DNA of 15,188 bases from the NCBI GenBank assembly GCA_003158895.1, contig PMLO01000217.1:1-15188 (forward strand), written 5' to 3'. This document shows, in pieces, positions 12,813-15,188 of the stretch. The number at the start of each line of letters is the position of its first letter. The stretch's first letter is position 1. Origin of the DNA: Propionibacteriaceae bacterium (lineage in GTDB: Bacteria; Actinomycetota; Actinomycetes; Propionibacteriales; Propionibacteriaceae). The notes beneath the pieces are model-generated. The model searched no databases. It saw only the letters and a program-made list of their open reading frames with translations, and was not told the origin of the DNA. A program made the translations under genes and the position numbers.

Positions 12813-13123
12813 GGTAGCTCGGATATCGTCTATTCCTGTACCAGTTCCGATCCGTTCCGGCCCTGGCGTCCGAGGCGTTCGATGAAGCGGGGGACCTCCT
12901 GGCGTCGGTCGAGCCTCAGCCCGATCGACGCCAGGAGGGACTGCGACCGTACGTCCTCACGGATGCGCACGAGCACTGCGCACGCCCCGAGTACGTCCGG
13001 CTCTGGGGTACTGACCTACGTCGGGCCACCCACCTGACGTTGCTCACCTCACCGGCAGCACCCACCAAGAGCCGGCATCTCCACTACTGGCCAAGAGCCT
13101 CGATGAGCTCGGGGACGACCTGA
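12813..13123 (+). other. Coding-like open frame without a start
   Basis: An open frame of about 100 codons has protein-like composition: LFLYQFRSVPALASEAFDEA, LLASVEPQPD, LRPYVLTDAHEHCARPEYVR and LWGTDLRRATHLTLLTS. Third positions are mostly G or C. It has a stop at its left end, no start codon, and runs 40 bp into the 3' end of the convergent fixB-like gene, so if real it is a fragment. No family recognised. Confidence 0.3.
12895..12938. repeat. 13-bp inverted repeat with 18-nt loop
   Basis: CCTCCTGGCGTCG (12895-12907) is fully complementary to CGACGCCAGGAGG (12926-12938). It stands about 145 bp past the end of the fixB-like gene and about 95 bp past the yceI remnant, between convergent units, and could be a shared terminator; there is no T-run. 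Confidence 0.55.
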
Positions 13124-14028
13124 TGCAGGTCCGCGACGATGCCGTAGTGCGCGGTCTTGAAGATGGGAGCGTTCGGGTCGGTATTGACCGCGACGATGGT
13201 GTGGGAGTTGCGCATTCCGGCGATGTGCTGAGGGGCGCCGGAGATCCCCAGAGCGAGGTACAGCTTGGGGCTGATGTGCTGACCGGACCATCCGACGTAC
13301 CGGTCGCCGGAGACCCAGCCAAGTTCGTCAGCGACGGGCATAGAGCAGCCAAGCTCGGCGCCGAGTGCCGTGACGAGCTGTTCCACGATGCCCAGAGAGT
13401 CTTTGGAGCCGAGTCCACGCCCCACGGAGACGACTCGTTCGGCTTCAGCAATTCGCGACCCTGCATCGGGCGAGGGCTCGACCTTCACCCGTGTCACGGC
13501 AGCCGATGGCGTCGCCGGAACCGCGGTGATGGCCCCGGCTTCGCGGCGGACCGGCGAAGCTGTGTCGGCGGGGGCGGCCAGCACGCATAAGGGTGTCGAG
13601 GCGTGCAGTGTTTCGACGATGAGGCCTCCCAGAGCTGGCCGCTCGGCTTCGATTCCGCCCTCTCGGGCACGGATCGTCGTGACATCGGAGAGGAGTGGGG
13701 CGTCCAGACGCGCAGCGATGGCACCCATGATGGCACGTCCGCCGGGCGTGGCTACTGCGATCACAGCGGCGGGAGTCTCTGCTGCGACGATCGTCGCGGC
13801 AGCCTGGGCCCACGCCTCGACCGGAATGCCGCCGGCATCGATCCACCGCACGTCGCCGACACTGCGGGCGACATGCTCGGCCAGGTCCCGGGACCCGACG
13901 ACCAGGGCAGTCGGATCGCTGCTCGCCCCAAGCACGTCAAGCGCGACACCCGCCTCGCCGTCACTTCCGACCACGATCCATGTGTGATTCACGGACTCCA
14001 CCTCTCTCGCCATTCCCGACTCGGTCAT
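13084..14028 (-). CDS. fixB: Electron transfer flavoprotein alpha subunit, FixB-like
   Basis: A 314-residue ETF alpha/FixB protein, near the usual length of about 313. The N-terminal nucleotide-binding half (WIVVGSDGEAGVALDVLGA to about 180) is joined to the FAD domain, with GRGLGSKDSLGIVEQLVTAL, RYVGWSGQHISPKLYLALGI, SGAPQHIAGM and NTDPNAPIFKTAHYGIVADL, the FAD-binding signature. It forms a heterodimer with FixA and receives electrons in the cytoplasm. ATG 14028 overlaps the fixA stop (ATGA), and AAGGAGG lies 7-8 nt upstream. Last gene of a C-X-A-B operon. The gene symbol follows FixB rather than general EtfA because FixC- and FixX-like genes are adjacent. Confidence 0.9.
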   Translation of the reverse strand: MTESGMAREVESVNHTWIVVGSDGEAGVALDVLGASSDPTALVVGSRDLAEHVARSVGDVRWIDAGGIPVEAWAQAAATIVAAETPAAVIAVATPGGRAIMGAIAARLDAPLLSDVTTIRAREGGIEAERPALGGLIVETLHASTPLCVLAAPADTASPVRREAGAITAVPATPSAAVTRVKVEPSPDAGSRIAEAERVVSVGRGLGSKDSLGIVEQLVTALGAELGCSMPVADELGWVSGDRYVGWSGQHISPKLYLALGISGAPQHIAGMRNSHTIVAVNTDPNAPIFKTAHYGIVADLHQVVPELIEALGQ

Positions 14029-14762
14029 AGGACGCCCTCCTTGCGCAGTTCCGCGACCAGATCGCCGGCCGCGGTGGCACCGCCAAAGATGCGGGCCGTG
14101 TGTGTCTCGGGTGCCCGCGACCCGACGATCGCGACCGTGTCCTGGCTGGGGGCGCCCGCCTGCTCGGCGTCGACCGTGGAGATGGGGCGCTTGCGGGCGG
14201 CCAACAGATCCTTGACCGCCGGGATGTCCTTCTCACCGGACTTGGCGGCCACCGCCAGCAGCAGCGGCGGCGTGGCCGCGAGGGTCTCCACGTCGGACCC
14301 CGCCCTACGGCTGGCCAGCACTCGGCCGGGGTCGGCGGGGTCGAGGACCACGTCGTCGATGCCGACCAGCACCGGGATGCCGAGCAGCGCGCCCAGCGTG
14401 CCCGCCACGCCCGCGTGATTCAGTGCGTCGCCGATCACCACGACGTCTACATCGCCTGCACAGCGCACTGCGGCGGCCAGCGCGGCGGCGGTCGCCGCGT
14501 CGTCGGGGTTCGGCCCCACATCGGGGATGGAGACGACTCTCTGTGCTCCGCGGGCAGCTGCCCAGCTGGTGTCCCCGTTTCCGATGGTCACGCCGACCAG
14601 GTCGCCGCCGCTCGCCTGCGCCAGCTCCCTGGCGAACACGATGGCCGCGGCGTCGTCGTCGCTGGGCTTGAACTTGGCTCCCCGCCAGGTCACCGATCCG
14701 TCCGGACCGACCCACGCATCCTCCGGATCCCGGGCCCACTTGAACACGCACACAACATTCAC
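14025..14762 (-). CDS. fixA: Electron transfer flavoprotein beta subunit, FixA-like
   Basis: A 245-residue ETF beta/FixA protein. It starts NVVCVFKWARDPEDAWV, then AKFKPSDDDAAAIVFARELA (the position of the NPxDxxAxExAL motif), GVTIGNGDTSWAAARGAQRV (nucleotide-binding loop), DVDVVVIGDALNHAGVAGTL and a C-terminal DIPAVKDLLAARKRPISTVD, matching FixA. It pairs with FixB; in characterised FixABCX systems the complex oxidises NADH and splits electrons between quinone and ferredoxin or flavodoxin. Start GTG 14762 with GGAG about 9 nt upstream. The gap to fixX is 70 bp, the only real gap in the operon, and may hold an internal promoter that I cannot pin down. Confidence 0.88.
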   Translation of the reverse strand: MNVVCVFKWARDPEDAWVGPDGSVTWRGAKFKPSDDDAAAIVFARELAQASGGDLVGVTIGNGDTSWAAARGAQRVVSIPDVGPNPDDAATAAALAAAVRCAGDVDVVVIGDALNHAGVAGTLGALLGIPVLVGIDDVVLDPADPGRVLASRRAGSDVETLAATPPLLLAVAAKSGEKDIPAVKDLLAARKRPISTVDAEQAGAPSQDTVAIVGSRAPETHTARIFGGATAAGDLVAELRKEGVL

Positions 14763-14832
14763 TTCAACACACTCCAGAAATCGTCACAGAAACCGCGGAA
14801 GCTGACCGTAATTGCTATTCCAGGCTGCGATA

Positions 14833-15120
14833 TCAGCCCTCCCTGAATTGCACGCCGCGACCGCCCCTGGGGTAGTGCCATTCGAGCGATCCCGGGGGTG
14901 CGACGGCCAGGCAGGCACCGCATTCCAGGCACGCGGCCCAGGCCACGCTGATCGAGCCGTCGTCTTCCTGCCGGTACACCCGCGCGGAGCACACGCTCAC
15001 GAGGATCGCGGCGGCTCCGGTCGCGAGGGCTACGTCCTGGTTGACGTGGATGTGGGGGAAGTCCTGGTCGGTCGTGTAGCGGTTGCGGGCGAGCCGCTCC
15101 ACGACGGTGAGCCCGTTCAC
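14833..15120 (-). CDS. fixX: Ferredoxin-like protein FixX
   Basis: A 95-residue FixX, the same length as the E. coli protein. After a lead with DQDFPHIHV come Cys44 (VCSARVYR) and the triplet Cys64, Cys67 and Cys70 (CLECGAC), then WHYPRGGRGVQFREG, the FixX ending. The lack of a cysteine after CLECGAC is normal for FixX, so the four cluster ligands are complete. It passes electrons with the FixC flavoprotein. Start GTG 15120 overlaps the fixC stop as GTGA, indicating coupling. Confidence 0.93.
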   Translation of the reverse strand: MNGLTVVERLARNRYTTDQDFPHIHVNQDVALATGAAAILVSVCSARVYRQEDDGSISVAWAACLECGACLAVAPPGSLEWHYPRGGRGVQFREG

Positions 15121-15188
15121 AGTGCCCTCGCCCCCGCGACGGCGTCGCTGGCGAGGTCCCGGAGCTTGACCGGGGACGCCTTGAGCGC
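15117..15188 (-). CDS. fixC: FixC-like flavoprotein dehydrogenase, C-terminal end only
   Basis: Only the last 23 codons are in the window: ALKASPVKLRDLASDAVAGA then RAL and TGA (15119-15117). The sequence fits the helical C-terminus of FixC/ETF:quinone oxidoreductase-like proteins, and the position directly before fixX with a GTGA overlap is the main support. FixC carries FAD and docks to FixAB. The rest lies beyond the right edge. Confidence 0.7.
   Translation of the reverse strand, partial: ALKASPVKLRDLASDAVAGARAL

Noticed and set aside
1..15188. CRISPR array, riboswitch, toxin-antitoxin pair or known defence system
   Set aside because: No regularly spaced repeats, no recognisable riboswitch core and no defence-type gene were found on either strand.

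Overview
The window is GC-rich DNA, very probably from an actinomycete (Actinomycetota). The support for this is strong G/C in third codon positions, actinobacterial-type leaderless starts (a TANNNT box 6-7 nt before ATG), a GAF-ANTAR-type remnant, and LpqC-like esterase, YceI and FixABCX relatives. No ribosomal RNA, complete tRNA or CRISPR array is present, and I cannot name the genus.

Layout. (a) 1-260: two small membrane-protein frames on the minus strand, overlapping by GTGA. (b) 294-1702: a promoter with two palindromic operators driving two SRPBCC/AHSA1 proteins and an ArsR repressor. (c) 1703-2815: a gene graveyard holding a 5'-truncated SRPBCC gene, an unassigned 3' gene end, a 90-bp repeat shared with the region beside the integrase, an inverted repeat and a short remnant frame. 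(d) 2816-4352: an ArsR regulator divergent from an SDR oxidoreductase and a VOC protein. (e) 4353-5509: IS-end-like repeats, a frameshifted ANTAR gene and a frameshifted two-domain NTF2-like gene. (f) 5615-7051: a MarR regulator divergent from a PHB-depolymerase/LpqC-like esterase, with two matching operators between them. (g) 7342-8154: an alpha/beta hydrolase. (h) 8517-10035: a DoxX protein and an NAD(P)H oxidoreductase of the azoreductase type, divergent from a second MarR regulator. (i) 10107-12007: a tyrosine recombinase with tandem repeats, a tRNA-3'-end-like segment and a 32-bp perfect palindrome. (j) 12237-12799: a scrambled yceI pseudogene whose 5' part is inverted. (k) 13084-15188: an electron-transfer operon in the order fixC-fixX-fixA-fixB on the minus strand.

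How it fits together. The middle of the window is a run of small regulator-plus-enzyme modules (two ArsR, two MarR) that look like chemical-stress or detoxification units, each with its own operator region. They are interspersed with broken genes, and a related direct repeat lies at 2.34 kb and at 10.1 kb, the second copy abutting the integrase stop codon. This suggests an accessory region shaped by repeated insertion and deletion. The FixABCX-like operon at the right edge is intact as far as it can be seen and looks like the start of conserved metabolic sequence. The most unusual items are the inverted 5' segment of yceI, the repeat at the integrase 3' end with its distant twin, and the array of 11-bp-period tandem repeats around a tRNA-like core upstream of the integrase.
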